DNA of 64,000 nt from Ardenticatenaceae bacterium (GTDB lineage: Bacteria > Chloroflexota > Anaerolineae > Promineifilales > Promineifilaceae). The position numbers were made by a program, and so were the translations under genes. Every line of letters starts with the position of its first letter. Position 1 is the stretch's first letter. Below, one piece after another: positions 16,271 through 25,656 of this stretch. Location: the NCBI GenBank assembly GCA_020634435.1, contig JACKBS010000004.1:434001-498000 (forward strand), given 5' to 3'. Below the pieces are notes generated by a model, which was not told the DNA's origin, made no database searches, and saw only the letters and a list, made by a program, of their open reading frames with translations.

Positions 16271-18643
16271 CTAACTGGTAATCGGCCGTTTGTGAACGGC
16301 TACCGGTGCGGCGGGTAAGGTAAACCAGAACAACCCGCCCTTGCCCGGCAGACTTTCCGCGCCTACCGTGCCGCCCAGCCGCTCGGCAATGCGCTGCACG
16401 ATGGAAAGGCCCAGGCCGTAGCCGCTGTCGTGGCGCAGGTTGAGCTGGGTGAAGGGCACAAATAGTTTTTCGCGGGCAGCCGGGCTAATGCCGATGCCGT
16501 TGTCTTGAATCCAGAATTTAACCATGTTGTCGGCAACGGCCGTTGCGCCTAGCGTCAGTTCCGGGGGATGGCCGCCATACTTCATGCCGTTGCTCAAATA
16601 GTTCACCCAAATTTCCTCAACCCACGGAGCATAGCCCAGCGCTTGCGGCCATTCATCGGGCAGATGAACGCGCACGCCGTACTGCCGGTTCAGGTGGGCC
16701 AGGCGCTGCCGTGCCTCATCCACAATCAGGTCCATGTCCAGCGGAGCCAGCGGGATGTCCATCTCGCGCACTCCGGCCAGCAGCAGCAGTGCGTCGATAA
16801 TGCTGGCCATTTTGTGCCCGCTTTGCTGGATAATTTCCAGGTAGCGCTGGCGGTCATTGGTTGGCAGCGCTTCAAACTTGTTGGTGATTGTCTCCGCCAA
16901 GCCAACCATGTGGGTGATGGGCATCTTCAGGTCGTGGGCCACGGTATGTGCAAAGGCGTCCAGCTCCTCATTGCGCGCTTGCAAGGCGGCGGTACGCTGA
17001 GCAACGCGGGTTTCTAGCTCGTTGTTGTACTCCTGCACTTCCTGGTAGAGACGGCCGTTCTGCACCGCCATCGCCGCCTGATCCGCAATTCCTTGCAGCA
17101 GGGCCATTTCCTCATCGGCTACCGGTTCCATCGCGCCAATGGAGCCAATGGTAAGCAGGCCAATGAGCTGCTCATTGTAAACCAGCGGGGCGTGAGCCAG
17201 AGAATGAATCCCCATCGCCTGAACCTGCTCGGCTTCGGGCCATTCAGCGCCGGGTTCGATGGTCGGCAGCAGCAGCGGCTGGCTGGTAGTCATCATCTGC
17301 TGTTGTTCAGCCACGGGCAGCGGATGTTCCAGCTTGATCAGACCGCCAAAGTGGCCCGCGCCGTGCCAAAAGCGGAAGCTGTTGTTGGCCGCGTCATAAT
17401 CAAAAATGGCGGCAAATGAGCGGCTGGTGGCTTGCCAGGTTGCTTCGCAAATCACTGAAACGGTTTGTTCTAGAGCAATGTTGGCGCTGAGTTGCGAGGC
17501 AACCTGGGCCAACGTTTCGGCGCGGGTGCGGGCTTTGCGCTCGCTCACCAGCAGGTGGCTGTAGCTGAGGGTGCGCGCCGTTTGTGCGGTGAGCAGCGAC
17601 AGCAAGTCCAGGTCATCATCGACAAATAGTGGCTTCTGGCGGCAAAAAACGAGCAGCAGGCCGTACGCCTGCACCGGGGTGCTGATGGGGATAGTAAGAA
17701 TGCCGTTGGCCCCCAGCGCCAGCGTAAGCTGAATGCCGGATTGCCCCAGGTCGCCATGATTGGTGGCAAAATACGGCCCTCTTTCCAACCAGACGCGCCC
17801 CAAACGGCCGCTTTGCGCTGAAATATGGGCCGCCAGTTCCGGGAACTCAGCCGGTGGGTTGACGATTAGCTGTTCTTCTTCGGGATCGAGCAGGGCGGCA
17901 ACGGCCGTTATGCTGTCCACACTACGGGCGGCAAAGTGGCACAAATAATCCACCACGTAAGACAATTCCATTCCGGCATGCTGCGCGGGAACGGCGTGCA
18001 GAAAATAGTTCAATTCGCGCAGCTGCCAATATTTACGCAGCCAGCGGGGTGGAGCAAACCCGAGGTAAAACGCGCCGCCAGCCATGACCGTCAGGGCAAT
18101 GGGTGCAAAAAAGAGCAGCGAGTTCGTCGTTAGCGTTTCGCGGAAGGGGATGAAGGTGAGGATGGCCAGCAGCAGGGTCAGGATGCCCAGAGCGACCAGC
18201 AAAAGCCGCCAGCGCGACACGCCGCTGCTAACCCGCGCGGAGCGGATGAAGGCCGAAATGGCGTATCCTTCAATGCCAATAAAGTAAGCCGAGACAATGA
18301 CCCAGAACAGATTCAGCCCACTGGAGAAGGTCATTATCAGGGCGGTCAGCACCATGCCAACCAGCGCCAACCGGGAGATAATCGGCCGTACGCCCCGGAA
18401 ATGCCGCACCAGGCGCAGCAGCAAAAACGGATGTGCCACCAGGGCCAGGGTGGATGGCGTGAGTTCAAACAGAGAAAAGTTGTTGTACCAGGTGGGAGGC
18501 GTCAGGGCGAGGGCGATGGATAACATCACCAGAGCAATGTCTAGACGGGTGTTGTCCCGAAAGCGCGCCAGATTGGCCAGCGCAAATAGGGCCAGTCCCC
18601 AGAAAAAAAGCTGTATGAGCAAGGTAAGGGTCGCTTCAGACAT
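16271..18643 (-). CDS. Hybrid membrane sensor histidine kinase (7TM - GAF - GAF - kinase)
   Basis: 790 residues. The first 205 contain about seven membrane segments, as in histidine-kinase 7TM sensor regions. Two GAF-like domains span about 225-370 and 385-530, followed by a coiled coil (VQEYNNELETRVAQRTAALQ). The phosphoacceptor is His570 in HTVAHDLKMPITHMVG, followed by the ATPase domain with N-box EIWVNYLSNGMKYG, DNGIGI and GYGLGLSIVQ. The cytoplasmic GAF pair suggests a ligand or redox input in addition to the membrane signal. No response regulator is adjacent. A good promoter lies directly before the ATG, leaving only a 5-7 base leader. Confidence 0.9.
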   Translation of the reverse strand: MSEATLTLLIQLFFWGLALFALANLARFRDNTRLDIALVMLSIALALTPPTWYNNFSLFELTPSTLALVAHPFLLLRLVRHFRGVRPIISRLALVGMVLTALIMTFSSGLNLFWVIVSAYFIGIEGYAISAFIRSARVSSGVSRWRLLLVALGILTLLLAILTFIPFRETLTTNSLLFFAPIALTVMAGGAFYLGFAPPRWLRKYWQLRELNYFLHAVPAQHAGMELSYVVDYLCHFAARSVDSITAVAALLDPEEEQLIVNPPAEFPELAAHISAQSGRLGRVWLERGPYFATNHGDLGQSGIQLTLALGANGILTIPISTPVQAYGLLLVFCRQKPLFVDDDLDLLSLLTAQTARTLSYSHLLVSERKARTRAETLAQVASQLSANIALEQTVSVICEATWQATSRSFAAIFDYDAANNSFRFWHGAGHFGGLIKLEHPLPVAEQQQMMTTSQPLLLPTIEPGAEWPEAEQVQAMGIHSLAHAPLVYNEQLIGLLTIGSIGAMEPVADEEMALLQGIADQAAMAVQNGRLYQEVQEYNNELETRVAQRTAALQARNEELDAFAHTVAHDLKMPITHMVGLAETITNKFEALPTNDRQRYLEIIQQSGHKMASIIDALLLLAGVREMDIPLAPLDMDLIVDEARQRLAHLNRQYGVRVHLPDEWPQALGYAPWVEEIWVNYLSNGMKYGGHPPELTLGATAVADNMVKFWIQDNGIGISPAAREKLFVPFTQLNLRHDSGYGLGLSIVQRIAERLGGTVGAESLPGKGGLFWFTLPAAPVAVHKRPITS

Positions 18644-18655
18644 GGCGGATTCATC

Positions 18656-18685
18656 ATTATAAACGAAAAGCAGCGGGCGCGTCAG
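18656..18685 (-). promoter_or_regulatory. Promoter of the 16271-18643 sensor kinase
   Basis: On the minus strand, CTGACG (18680-18685) and TATAAT (18656-18661) are separated by 18 bases. The predicted start is about 18649, six bases from the ATG, so the transcript would be nearly leaderless, in line with the missing Shine-Dalgarno. Confidence 0.5.
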
Positions 18686-18741
18686 CAGAAAATAGGACTA
18701 CAGTGCAAAATTCCCTCAGCCTTCACGAGGAACGGCCGTTA

Positions 18742-18798
18742 AATTTTCCCGGAAACTTCGTCAGCTGTTCTGTTTATTAAGCAGTTTCCGGGAAAATT
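18742..18798. repeat. Perfect 16-base inverted repeat between two genes
   Basis: Arms AATTTTCCCGGAAACT (18742-18757) and AGTTTCCGGGAAAATT (18783-18798) are exact complements around a 25-base loop. It follows the stop of the hydrolase gene (7 bases away) and precedes the kinase promoter. It may be a terminator for the hydrolase transcript, a protein-binding site, or a small mobile-repeat remnant. Confidence 0.75.
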
Positions 18799-18804
18799 AG
18801 GTAA

Positions 18805-20193
18805 TCAATCATGTTCGATTGTCAGTTCTGGGTAGGGTGAAGGTGCCGTGAGCAGCGGTTCATCCTCGCCCTTGAGGTATCGGTTGAAAAATGCCAACAG
18901 GTACTCATTCTGGATTTCCAGGCTGTAGCGGCTGTTGATGGTGCCAGAAAGGCCCAACTGCGACGTCAGCGGCGAGAGCAGGGCCAGATCGGTGAAGTCG
19001 TAGTGGGCGGTGTTGGCCAGGGTGAGTTCGTAGCCGTCCTGCGTGAGGCTGTTAAAGATGGCTTCGCCACGGGTTTTGTTTTCATTGCCCAACCATTGCG
19101 GCGAGCTGATGAACATGAAGGGCTGATCCAAGCCTTGTTCCAGCACCGTGTTGCCCACGGGCAGTACCCAACTGTCCAGACCCACGCCCGCCTGGCAGCG
19201 CTCGTCTTGCAAGCAAAATTGGATGGTCGCGCCGCCGCCCGTTGAATGACCAAATATGCCGACGTGGTTGAGGTCGAAACGGCCGTTCAACACATTCCCT
19301 TCATCCGCGTTCCAGCCTGTCATCGTGTCCAGCAAAAAAGCCATGTCATCGGCCCACTGGCGTACCAGAGGATTGGCTTCGGCGGGATTGGAACGGCCGT
19401 TGGTGAAGAGGCGCGCCGGGTCATAGATGAAAATACGGCCGTCGGGGAAAACGGACAGGGCATTGCCGTATGTGTGGTCCACCGCGCCGACGATGTAGCC
19501 GTGGCTCACCAGCTCGCGCACCATCACCGTGTTTTGCATGCGGATGCCCGTCAGCCCGTGGGAAAAGATGATGACCGGGAACGGTGCCCCGTCGCTGGCG
19601 GCAGGTGCGTTTTTCCACACATCCAGCTCGGTGAGGTTCACGTGGCTGAGTAAAAAGGTGGGCAGGCCAAACTGCTCGGCGATCACCGGCCCAGCGACGT
19701 CTAAATCTTCCAGATATTTGGCTGGCTCGCCCTTGCGGTCGGCGGCCGGATACCAGACTTGGACCATCACTTCGCGGTTGTCGTTGGGGTCTTCGGTGTA
19801 GATTTCCGGGCGACTTTCATCTACCAGGTAGGTGGTGAAGGTGCCAATGGCGTAGGGACCGGTGGGGTCGGGTAGCTGTGGCACAGGCATGGCTACTGGC
19901 AGGGCTATAGCGATCAGCCAGATAAGCAGCCCTAGTAAAGCTAACAGCCAGCTAAATCTTGGCCCCTTAGAGGCGTTACCCACCCATCGCGTGGCCAGGA
20001 TGAGGAAGAGAACCGTCAGCGCATCCGCTGGCACCATTTGCCAGCGATATCCTTCCACAAACAGGTGCAAAATGGTAAACAGCGCCCCGGCAACGGGAAA
20101 GATGGCCAGCCAGTTGGGGCGCTGTCGGCTAAACAACGCCCAGAGCAGTGGCGGCAGCAAAAGGGCCAGGATGACGATTTCGTAAAGGCGCAT
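18805..20193 (-). CDS. Membrane-anchored alpha/beta hydrolase, platelet-activating-factor acetylhydrolase-like
   Basis: 462 residues. Four hydrophobic segments occupy about 1-125. The extracytoplasmic or cytosolic alpha/beta-hydrolase domain follows: VMVQVWYPAADRKGEP, FPVIIFSHGLTG, YIVGAVDHTYGNA, the nucleophile elbow GHSTGGG, and late Asp/His candidates (AGVGLDSW, ANTAHYDFTDL). This layout matches PAF-acetylhydrolase (lipase of the lp-PLA2 type) and dienelactone-hydrolase-like lipases. Natural substrates are probably short-chain or oxidised lipids or esters; this is inferred from the family. A palindromic repeat lies just upstream of its ATG. Confidence 0.8.
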   Translation of the reverse strand: MRLYEIVILALLLPPLLWALFSRQRPNWLAIFPVAGALFTILHLFVEGYRWQMVPADALTVLFLILATRWVGNASKGPRFSWLLALLGLLIWLIAIALPVAMPVPQLPDPTGPYAIGTFTTYLVDESRPEIYTEDPNDNREVMVQVWYPAADRKGEPAKYLEDLDVAGPVIAEQFGLPTFLLSHVNLTELDVWKNAPAASDGAPFPVIIFSHGLTGIRMQNTVMVRELVSHGYIVGAVDHTYGNALSVFPDGRIFIYDPARLFTNGRSNPAEANPLVRQWADDMAFLLDTMTGWNADEGNVLNGRFDLNHVGIFGHSTGGGATIQFCLQDERCQAGVGLDSWVLPVGNTVLEQGLDQPFMFISSPQWLGNENKTRGEAIFNSLTQDGYELTLANTAHYDFTDLALLSPLTSQLGLSGTINSRYSLEIQNEYLLAFFNRYLKGEDEPLLTAPSPYPELTIEHD

Positions 20194-20205
20194 GCGATTA
20201 CCTAA

Positions 20206-20239
20206 AGGTGCAACGCACTTTCAGAAGTGCGTTGCACCT
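20206..20239. repeat. Palindromic repeat family B, copy 1
   Basis: AGGTGCAACGCACTT and AAGTGCGTTGCACCT are exact inverted arms with a 4-base loop. The hairpin lies four bases beyond the stop of the quinone oxidoreductase gene, where it could end that transcript. Confidence 0.8.
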
Positions 20240-20242
20240 GCT

Positions 20243-21274
20243 TTAGACGGTAAGCACCAGCTTGCCCGCCACGTCTCCTTCTTCCAACCGACGCAGGGCA
20301 GTTGGCCCTTCGCTGAGCGGGTAAATGGAGTCGATGACCGGGCGGAGACGGCCGTTAAATATCAAATTCATCACCGTTTCGTAATCAGCCGAAGTGCCCA
20401 TGGTGCTGCCGATGATGCTGAGATGCTTGCCAAAAATCAGCCGGTTGTCTAGCTCAAACTTGGGGCCGCTGGTATTGCCCACAGTGAGCAGCCGCCCGCC
20501 TTTTTTGAGCGCGCGCAGTGAGGTGGGGAAGGTGGCTGCGCCGACGTTATCTACCACAATGTCCACGCCGCGCCGGTTGGTGGCTTTAAAAACTGCCTTG
20601 CCCCAATCTTCCTCGTTGCGGTTGATGAGCACATCGGCACCCAGGGCTTCAGCTTTGGCTAGTTTGTCTGCGGAGGAGCCAACGACGTAGATGCGGCCCG
20701 CACCGGCCAGTTGGGCAATCTGAATAGCGGCCGTATTTACCCCGCCACCCGCGCCAACGATCAGCACGCTCTCGCCGGGTCGTAAGCCACCCCGCGTAAT
20801 GAGTGAGTGCCAGGCGGTGACGTACACCAGGGACGCGGCGGCGGCGTCTTCAAAGTTGGCTTCGTCGGGCATTTTGAGCAGATTGCGGGCGGGAACGGCC
20901 GTATACTCGGCAAAAAAGCCATCTACATGCTCACCCAAAATAGCGAAGTTGTCGCTCATGTTGTCCTGGCCGCGCCGCCCGAAGGTGTCGGTATCGCTGC
21001 CGCGCGTAGGGTTGACGGCCACGCGGTCGCCTACGGCAAAGTCGGTGACGTTGCTGCCCACCTGGGCCACCACGCCCGCACCGTCGCTGCCCATGATGTG
21101 TGGCAGCTTCAAGTTCAGGCCAGGCCAGCCCGCCAGGACCCATAAATCGAGCCGGTTCAGCGCGGCGGCTTTCACGGCCAGCAGCACATCATCCGGGCCA
21201 ATTTCTGGCTGCGGCACATCCGCGACCTGTACATTTTCCAGAGAACCATGTTCGTAAAATACAACAGCTTTCAT
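20243..21274 (-). CDS. Zinc-independent medium-chain dehydrogenase/quinone oxidoreductase
   Basis: 343 residues of the MDR superfamily. The N-terminal GroES-like domain has GPDDVLLAVKAAALNRLDLW and HIMGSDGAGVVAQVG. The Rossmann domain has GESVLIVGAGGGVNTAAIQI and VVDNVGAATFPTSLRALKKG. The Cys and His ligands of zinc alcohol dehydrogenases are mostly absent, so an NAD(P)H:quinone or enoyl/acryloyl-type reductase is more likely than an alcohol dehydrogenase. It is cytosolic. Palindromic repeats of the same family flank it on both sides, setting it off as a single transcription unit. Confidence 0.85.
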   Translation of the reverse strand: MKAVVFYEHGSLENVQVADVPQPEIGPDDVLLAVKAAALNRLDLWVLAGWPGLNLKLPHIMGSDGAGVVAQVGSNVTDFAVGDRVAVNPTRGSDTDTFGRRGQDNMSDNFAILGEHVDGFFAEYTAVPARNLLKMPDEANFEDAAAASLVYVTAWHSLITRGGLRPGESVLIVGAGGGVNTAAIQIAQLAGAGRIYVVGSSADKLAKAEALGADVLINRNEEDWGKAVFKATNRRGVDIVVDNVGAATFPTSLRALKKGGRLLTVGNTSGPKFELDNRLIFGKHLSIIGSTMGTSADYETVMNLIFNGRLRPVIDSIYPLSEGPTALRRLEEGDVAGKLVLTV

Positions 21275-21303
21275 GGCATCGTCCTTCTTGTTTTGTAACT
21301 ACA

Positions 21304-21367
21304 AGGTGCGACGCACTTTCTTTGCAAGGTATTCTGCATCACCTGCTAAGCCAAGTGCGTCGCACCT
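21304..21367. repeat. Palindromic repeat family B, copy 2
   Basis: AGGTGCGACGCACTT and AAGTGCGTCGCACCT form perfect arms separated by a 34-base loop. It lies 7 bases beyond the stop of the TPR gene. Confidence 0.85.
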
Positions 21368-21374
21368 CTGAGGT

Positions 21375-21866
21375 CTAATCATCCCAGACTTCGTCGAGGT
21401 TATCTTTGTAATAATCCAGCGGATCGGCGTAAGCCAGGATGTTTTTGTCGGTGGTGGTTTTTAGCAGCAGCTCCAGCAGCAGGCGCACGGCGTCGTCTTC
21501 GCGGGCGTCGCTGTAGTAGGCCAGGGCCAGGAACACCTTGCCGCTGTTGTTGTCGGGGAAGTCGGCGACCACTTTTTCTAGCGTCTGCACTGCTTCGGTG
21601 AAGTTGCCCACATTGCGTTGGCTGCTGCCCAGGCAAACCAGGCATTCTTGCAAATCGCTGCCGTCTAGCCCGGCTTTAATCGCTTTTTGGTAGTAGGGGA
21701 TGGCCTGTCGTTCTTCACCCATGACGTCGTAAGAGCCGCCCACTTCGTACAGCACGCGTGGGTCTTTGGGATGCTCGTCCAGCAAATCGAGCAGCAAGAT
21801 TTGGGAGGCCTCCAGGTCATCTTCGCGGCGCAGTTTTTTGGCACGAGCGATAGTTTCTTCAATCAC
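21375..21866 (-). CDS. Small tetratricopeptide-repeat protein
   Basis: 163 residues of TPR-type helices: IARAKKLRREDDLEASQILL, LYEVGGSYDVMGEERQAIPY and VAEFTEAV-like repeats such as NVGNFTEAVQTLEKVVADFP. It is a cytosolic scaffold without catalytic motifs. GTG at 21866 is chosen because CAGGAGTAATATC lies before it. The longer open frame upstream crosses a dispersed repeat and is not protein-like. Its partner is unknown. Confidence 0.8.
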   Translation of the reverse strand: MIEETIARAKKLRREDDLEASQILLLDLLDEHPKDPRVLYEVGGSYDVMGEERQAIPYYQKAIKAGLDGSDLQECLVCLGSSQRNVGNFTEAVQTLEKVVADFPDNNSGKVFLALAYYSDAREDDAVRLLLELLLKTTTDKNILAYADPLDYYKDNLDEVWDD

Positions 21867-21907
21867 GATATTACTCCTGAACTTGCCACAGAAAACGCGC
21901 TTTTGGG

Positions 21908-21939
21908 AAATCCACAGATTGCGCAGATGGCACAGATGG
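21908..21939. repeat. Dispersed CACAGATT-type repeat, copy 2
   Basis: AAATCCACAGATTGCGCAG followed by ATGGCACAGATG lies in the leader of the TPR gene. It is inverted relative to 22838-22870. Confidence 0.6.
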
Positions 21940-22094
21940 GTTTGGCGTGTGGCGTTTTCTGCTGTGATGTTTGTGTAAGGGAATGATAGACAGTGCGGGG
22001 GAAACTCGCAAATGGAATCTTGCCGGTTTACGGCCGTTTTGGTATCGTCACTTCTACAAAATCGCAAGGTGCATCGTGAAAAAGGATTTGAGCC

Positions 22095-22661
22095 ATGGCG
22101 AAGGCAGTGGGGCAGCATGTGTGGGGTAAATTGTTTGGGGAGAAGATGGGTAGTAACGGCCGTTCCGCGCTGCTGCTTACTGATCTAAAACCAGAGGCGG
22201 AGTCTGATGAATCGCTTATCCTCCGTTTTGCGTTTGTGGTTATGGGCACGGATGCGCCACTGTTCCCCAGCTTTTTGATCGACGATTGGGGTGGAGAAGT
22301 GCGTGGGCTGTCCATTTACAACTGGGTGCGTGAAAATGGCAACCAGTTTCCGCGCGCCGAGATTTTTGGTTTTGATCGCCAGGGGAACAGCGTGCAATTT
22401 TTTGTGCGGGAGCTGGAACTGTATGCCAAGCTGCTCTGTTTTGCCTTCCCAGATAGGCAAGCGCCTCTGGCTGAGGGCCAGCTGGTGCACGCCGTTTTGC
22501 TGCCTGATGAAGCGATGCAGGCGGTTGAGAAAATAAAACGGCCGTCTGAGATCAAACGGCCGTTAGCTTCTGCGCGGGTCACGTGGTGGCAGGTGCCAGC
22601 TGATCTAACCCACTTCGATTTCAGCCTGCTCGACGACGCGCAGGCCTCTGAGTTTATTTAG
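22095..22661 (+). CDS. Hypothetical protein
   Basis: 188 residues that I do not recognise. There is no signal peptide or membrane segment. The protein has mixed alpha/beta character, with PLFPSFLIDDWGGEVRGLSI and FGFDRQGNSVQFFVRELELY near the middle. Several AACGGCCGTT palindromes are translated within it (SNGRSALL, IKRPLASA). AAAGGAT lies 6 bases before the ATG. It is divergent from the TPR gene and convergent to RNase J. Confidence 0.55.
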   Translation: MAKAVGQHVWGKLFGEKMGSNGRSALLLTDLKPEAESDESLILRFAFVVMGTDAPLFPSFLIDDWGGEVRGLSIYNWVRENGNQFPRAEIFGFDRQGNSVQFFVRELELYAKLLCFAFPDRQAPLAEGQLVHAVLLPDEAMQAVEKIKRPSEIKRPLASARVTWWQVPADLTHFDFSLLDDAQASEFI

Positions 22662-22683
22662 AATGGCCACAGAGTTGACTTTT

Positions 22684-22800
22684 GTCATGCTGAGGTCTTC
22701 CGAAGCATCCCGCCCGCTGGAGAATTCAGAAAACCTTTATAAAGCCCGTGCGCTTGTCATTGATTGCTTGCGGGATTCTTCGCTTCGCTCAGAAGGACAA
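22684..22800. repeat. Dispersed inverted repeat family A, copy 3
   Basis: It opens GTCATGCTGAGGTCTTCCG and closes GCGGGATTCTTCGCTTCGCT then CAGAAGGACAA. It lies between convergent genes. Confidence 0.85.
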
Positions 22801-22837
22801 TTTCTCATCTAACTTCAAAGAGCCAGAACTTCCAAAA

Positions 22838-22870
22838 ATCATCTGCGCAATCTGTGCAATCTGTGGATTA
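22838..22870. repeat. Dispersed CACAGATT-type repeat, copy 3 (inverted)
   Basis: ATCATCTGCGCAATCTGTG then CAATCTGTGGATT is the reverse of copy 2. It touches the stop codon of the RNase J gene. Confidence 0.6.
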
Positions 22871-24508
22871 TTTGATGACCACCTGCACAATTGGCCGACG
22901 GCCAGTTTCGGCGTAGAGGTAGCGGCTCAGGGCGTCTTCGATCTTTTTGCCCAGCCCCTGGCTTTGCCCAGCGAACTGCTTCACCATCTGGTCAATCTTC
23001 TCTTTCGCCTCTTCGAGAAGCTTCTCTTCATCGCGACGATCGATGAAGCCACGCGAGATGATTTCTGGCTGATCCACCATTTGCCCGTTGCCGTTCAGGC
23101 CAATGACGGCAAAGAAGAGGCCGCTCTGGGCCAGCTTTTCGCGGTCGCGCAGCACGGGCCAATCAATTTCGCCCACGCTGTCGCCATCGACGAAGATGTA
23201 GCCGCCGCGCATCCGGGGCAAAATCTCCAACGATTCATCCGACAGTTCCAGTGGTGTACCGTTTTCAATGACGGCGATGTTTTCCGCCGGAATGCCCAAT
23301 TCTTGCGCCATGACAGCGTGCTGCTTCAGGTGGCGCAATTCGCCGTGGACCGGCACCAGATATTTCGGCCGAACTAGGTTAATCATCAGCTTCATTTCTT
23401 CCTGGCTGGCGTGACCAGAAACATGCACATCGGCGATGTTTTCATAGAGCACGTTGGCCCCGCGCCGGAACATCTGGTTGATGGTGCGGTAGACGAGCTC
23501 CTCGTTGCCGGGGATAGCATGGGCGGACAGCACAATCGTGTCGCCTTCTTCGATTTGCAGTCGGTTGTGGTTGCCCCGTGCCAGCCGCCCCATCACAGCC
23601 GACGGCTCACCCTGAGCGCCTGTAGCCATGATGACCACGCGCTGCGCTGGCAGGGAGGAGATGTCGCCGATGTCGATAAGCGTTGCTTCGTCAATTTCCA
23701 GATAGCCCAAATCCATGGCCATTTTGGCATTATCGCGCATGGAACGACCGGTGATGGCCAGGTAACGGCCGTATTTCTCGGCCGTATCAGCCACCAACTG
23801 AATGCGCGAAATGAGCGAGGCAAAGCTGGCCACGATGATGCGGCCGGGCGCGTCGCGGAACATCTTGTCGAAGGCCAGCTCAATATCTTTTTCTGATTTG
23901 GTCCAGCCGGGCCGGTCAGCATTGGTGCTGTCGGCTAGCAGGCAGAGTACGCCACGCTGCGAAAATTCGGCCAGCTTGGCAAAATCGGGCGGCCAGCCAT
24001 CGGCTGGAGTGTGGTCAAACTTGTAGTCGCCGGTATGCACCACCAGCCCAGCGGGGGTGGTGATGCCAAAGCCAACGCAGTCTGGGATGCTGTGGGCGAC
24101 GTGGAATGGCTCTGCCGTGAAATGTTTGCCCAGCTCGAGGGTATCACCTGCTTCAAAGGTGATGAGCTGCACTTCTTTTTTCAGCAGCGAGCGGCGCATC
24201 TTCACGTCGATCAGGCCCGCGGTGAGCGGCGTGGCGTAAATCGGCGCATTAATGTCGCGCATGACGTGCGGCAGCGCGCCCACGTGATCCTCATGGCCGT
24301 GGGTGATGAGCACCGCCACGACATTGTCCAGCCGGTCCATCAAATATTTGTAATCTGGAATAATGGCATCCACCCCCAGCATATCGTTTTGAGGGAACAT
24401 GATGCCAGCGTCGATGATGACAATTTCGTCATCGTATTCGATGATGGTCATGTTTTTGCCAATTTCGCCGCATCCGCCCAGGGGGATGATGCGTAGTTTG
24501 TTGTTCAT
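22868..24508 (-). CDS. rnj: Ribonuclease J
   Basis: 546 residues of the metallo-beta-lactamase/beta-CASP ribonuclease that matures and degrades mRNA and rRNA in bacteria lacking or supplementing RNase E. The zinc motif HGHEDHVGALPHV, then FHVAHSIPDCVGF, VVHTGDYKFDHTP, the beta-CASP region (VASFASLISRIQLVADTAEK), VHVSGHASQEEM and the C-terminal domain are all present. Length is normal for RNase J. GGAGGCTTT precedes the ATG. Confidence 0.95.
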   Translation of the reverse strand: MNNKLRIIPLGGCGEIGKNMTIIEYDDEIVIIDAGIMFPQNDMLGVDAIIPDYKYLMDRLDNVVAVLITHGHEDHVGALPHVMRDINAPIYATPLTAGLIDVKMRRSLLKKEVQLITFEAGDTLELGKHFTAEPFHVAHSIPDCVGFGITTPAGLVVHTGDYKFDHTPADGWPPDFAKLAEFSQRGVLCLLADSTNADRPGWTKSEKDIELAFDKMFRDAPGRIIVASFASLISRIQLVADTAEKYGRYLAITGRSMRDNAKMAMDLGYLEIDEATLIDIGDISSLPAQRVVIMATGAQGEPSAVMGRLARGNHNRLQIEEGDTIVLSAHAIPGNEELVYRTINQMFRRGANVLYENIADVHVSGHASQEEMKLMINLVRPKYLVPVHGELRHLKQHAVMAQELGIPAENIAVIENGTPLELSDESLEILPRMRGGYIFVDGDSVGEIDWPVLRDREKLAQSGLFFAVIGLNGNGQMVDQPEIISRGFIDRRDEEKLLEEAKEKIDQMVKQFAGQSQGLGKKIEDALSRYLYAETGRRPIVQVVIK

Positions 24509-24723
24509 AAAGCCTCCAAAAGGTAACGAGAAGGCGGTTTGCTTCTCGATGATGTTAAATTTTTGTGGGATGTGGGGCTGCGGCAGGGCAAACGGCCGTT
24601 GCCGCAGAAAAAGCGCGGTCAGGGCTGGGAAAGCAGATGACCAGGCTGTAAATTTTGTTTAAGAGCTTGATTTTGAGGCGGTGTCACAGAAGGATCAATG
24701 TCTTCGTGGACAGGCTGGGGATA

Positions 24724-25656
24724 TTATACACGGAGAAGGAACCAAACCAGAAATATTAACAGCGCCTGCACCATCCCCAGGACGACGGTGTAGAGCCAAA
24801 GCGCCGAACGATTGGCGACCGGCTGGTGTGTGGTGCCATTGCGGGGCACGACGAGAGGCGTTGTCTGCTGGGCGCTGGTTTGGGCAACGGCCGTTGCTTC
24901 ACCATCAAAGCGAATAATGGCTACAGAAATATTGTCTTCACCGCCGCGATCGTTGGCTTTGCCAATGAGGGTGGCGCTGGCGGTGTCCATCGGCTCCTGG
25001 CTCAGCACGTAGGCAATTTCCTCGTCGGCTACGTGGCGCGTCAGGCCATCGGAGCAGAGGAAGAGAATATCGCCCGTTTCCAGCGGCTGCTCGAATAGGT
25101 CAATTTTGGGGGAGCGTTCTGAACCGAGGCTGTACAAAATCACGTTGCGCCGCGGATGGAAGTGGGCTTCTTCTTCGGTGATAGCCCCTTCTTCCACTAG
25201 CTTGGCCACCAGGCTTTGATCTTTGGTCACTTGTTGGATACGGCCGTTGCGCCACAAATAACCTCGACTGTCCCCCACATTGGCAATATAGGCGTGGTTT
25301 TCGTGTAAAACGGCCGCTACCATTGTGGTGGCCATGCGGCTGTTGTTGGTGTGCTCCAGCACGTACTGGCGGAGGTCCGTGTTGGCTGCCTGCATGGCAT
25401 TTACCAGCCGTTCCCCCAGGTTGCTTGAATTGTCGTCTTCCAGGTAATGGCGAATGGCGCTTTCGCTAGACAGCTTGCTGGCAACTTCGCCTGCGTCGGC
25501 CCCACCAACGCCGTCGGCGACGATGTACAGCCAACCATGCTGGGCTTCTTCTTCAGGGGTGCCTGGCTCCCAGTAAGAAACAAAATCTTCATTGTGATCA
25601 CGAACGAGGCCGGTGTCGGTGCGGAGAATAGCGGTAATCTGTTCCGAGTTACTCAT
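24724..25656 (-). CDS. PP2C-family serine/threonine phosphatase with a C-terminal membrane anchor
   Basis: 310 residues. The PP2C domain spans about 8-245: TDTGLVRDHNEDFVSYW, IVADGVGGADAGEVAS, AYIANVGDSRGYLWRNG, ILFLCSDGLTRHVADEEI and GGEDNISVAII, which contain the metal-binding aspartates. A linker and one transmembrane segment (LYTVVLGMVQALLIFLVWF) follow. Such phosphatases usually reverse the action of Hanks-type kinases, but no kinase gene is in the window. No clear Shine-Dalgarno precedes the ATG. Confidence 0.9.
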   Translation of the reverse strand: MSNSEQITAILRTDTGLVRDHNEDFVSYWEPGTPEEEAQHGWLYIVADGVGGADAGEVASKLSSESAIRHYLEDDNSSNLGERLVNAMQAANTDLRQYVLEHTNNSRMATTMVAAVLHENHAYIANVGDSRGYLWRNGRIQQVTKDQSLVAKLVEEGAITEEEAHFHPRRNVILYSLGSERSPKIDLFEQPLETGDILFLCSDGLTRHVADEEIAYVLSQEPMDTASATLIGKANDRGGEDNISVAIIRFDGEATAVAQTSAQQTTPLVVPRNGTTHQPVANRSALWLYTVVLGMVQALLIFLVWFLLRV

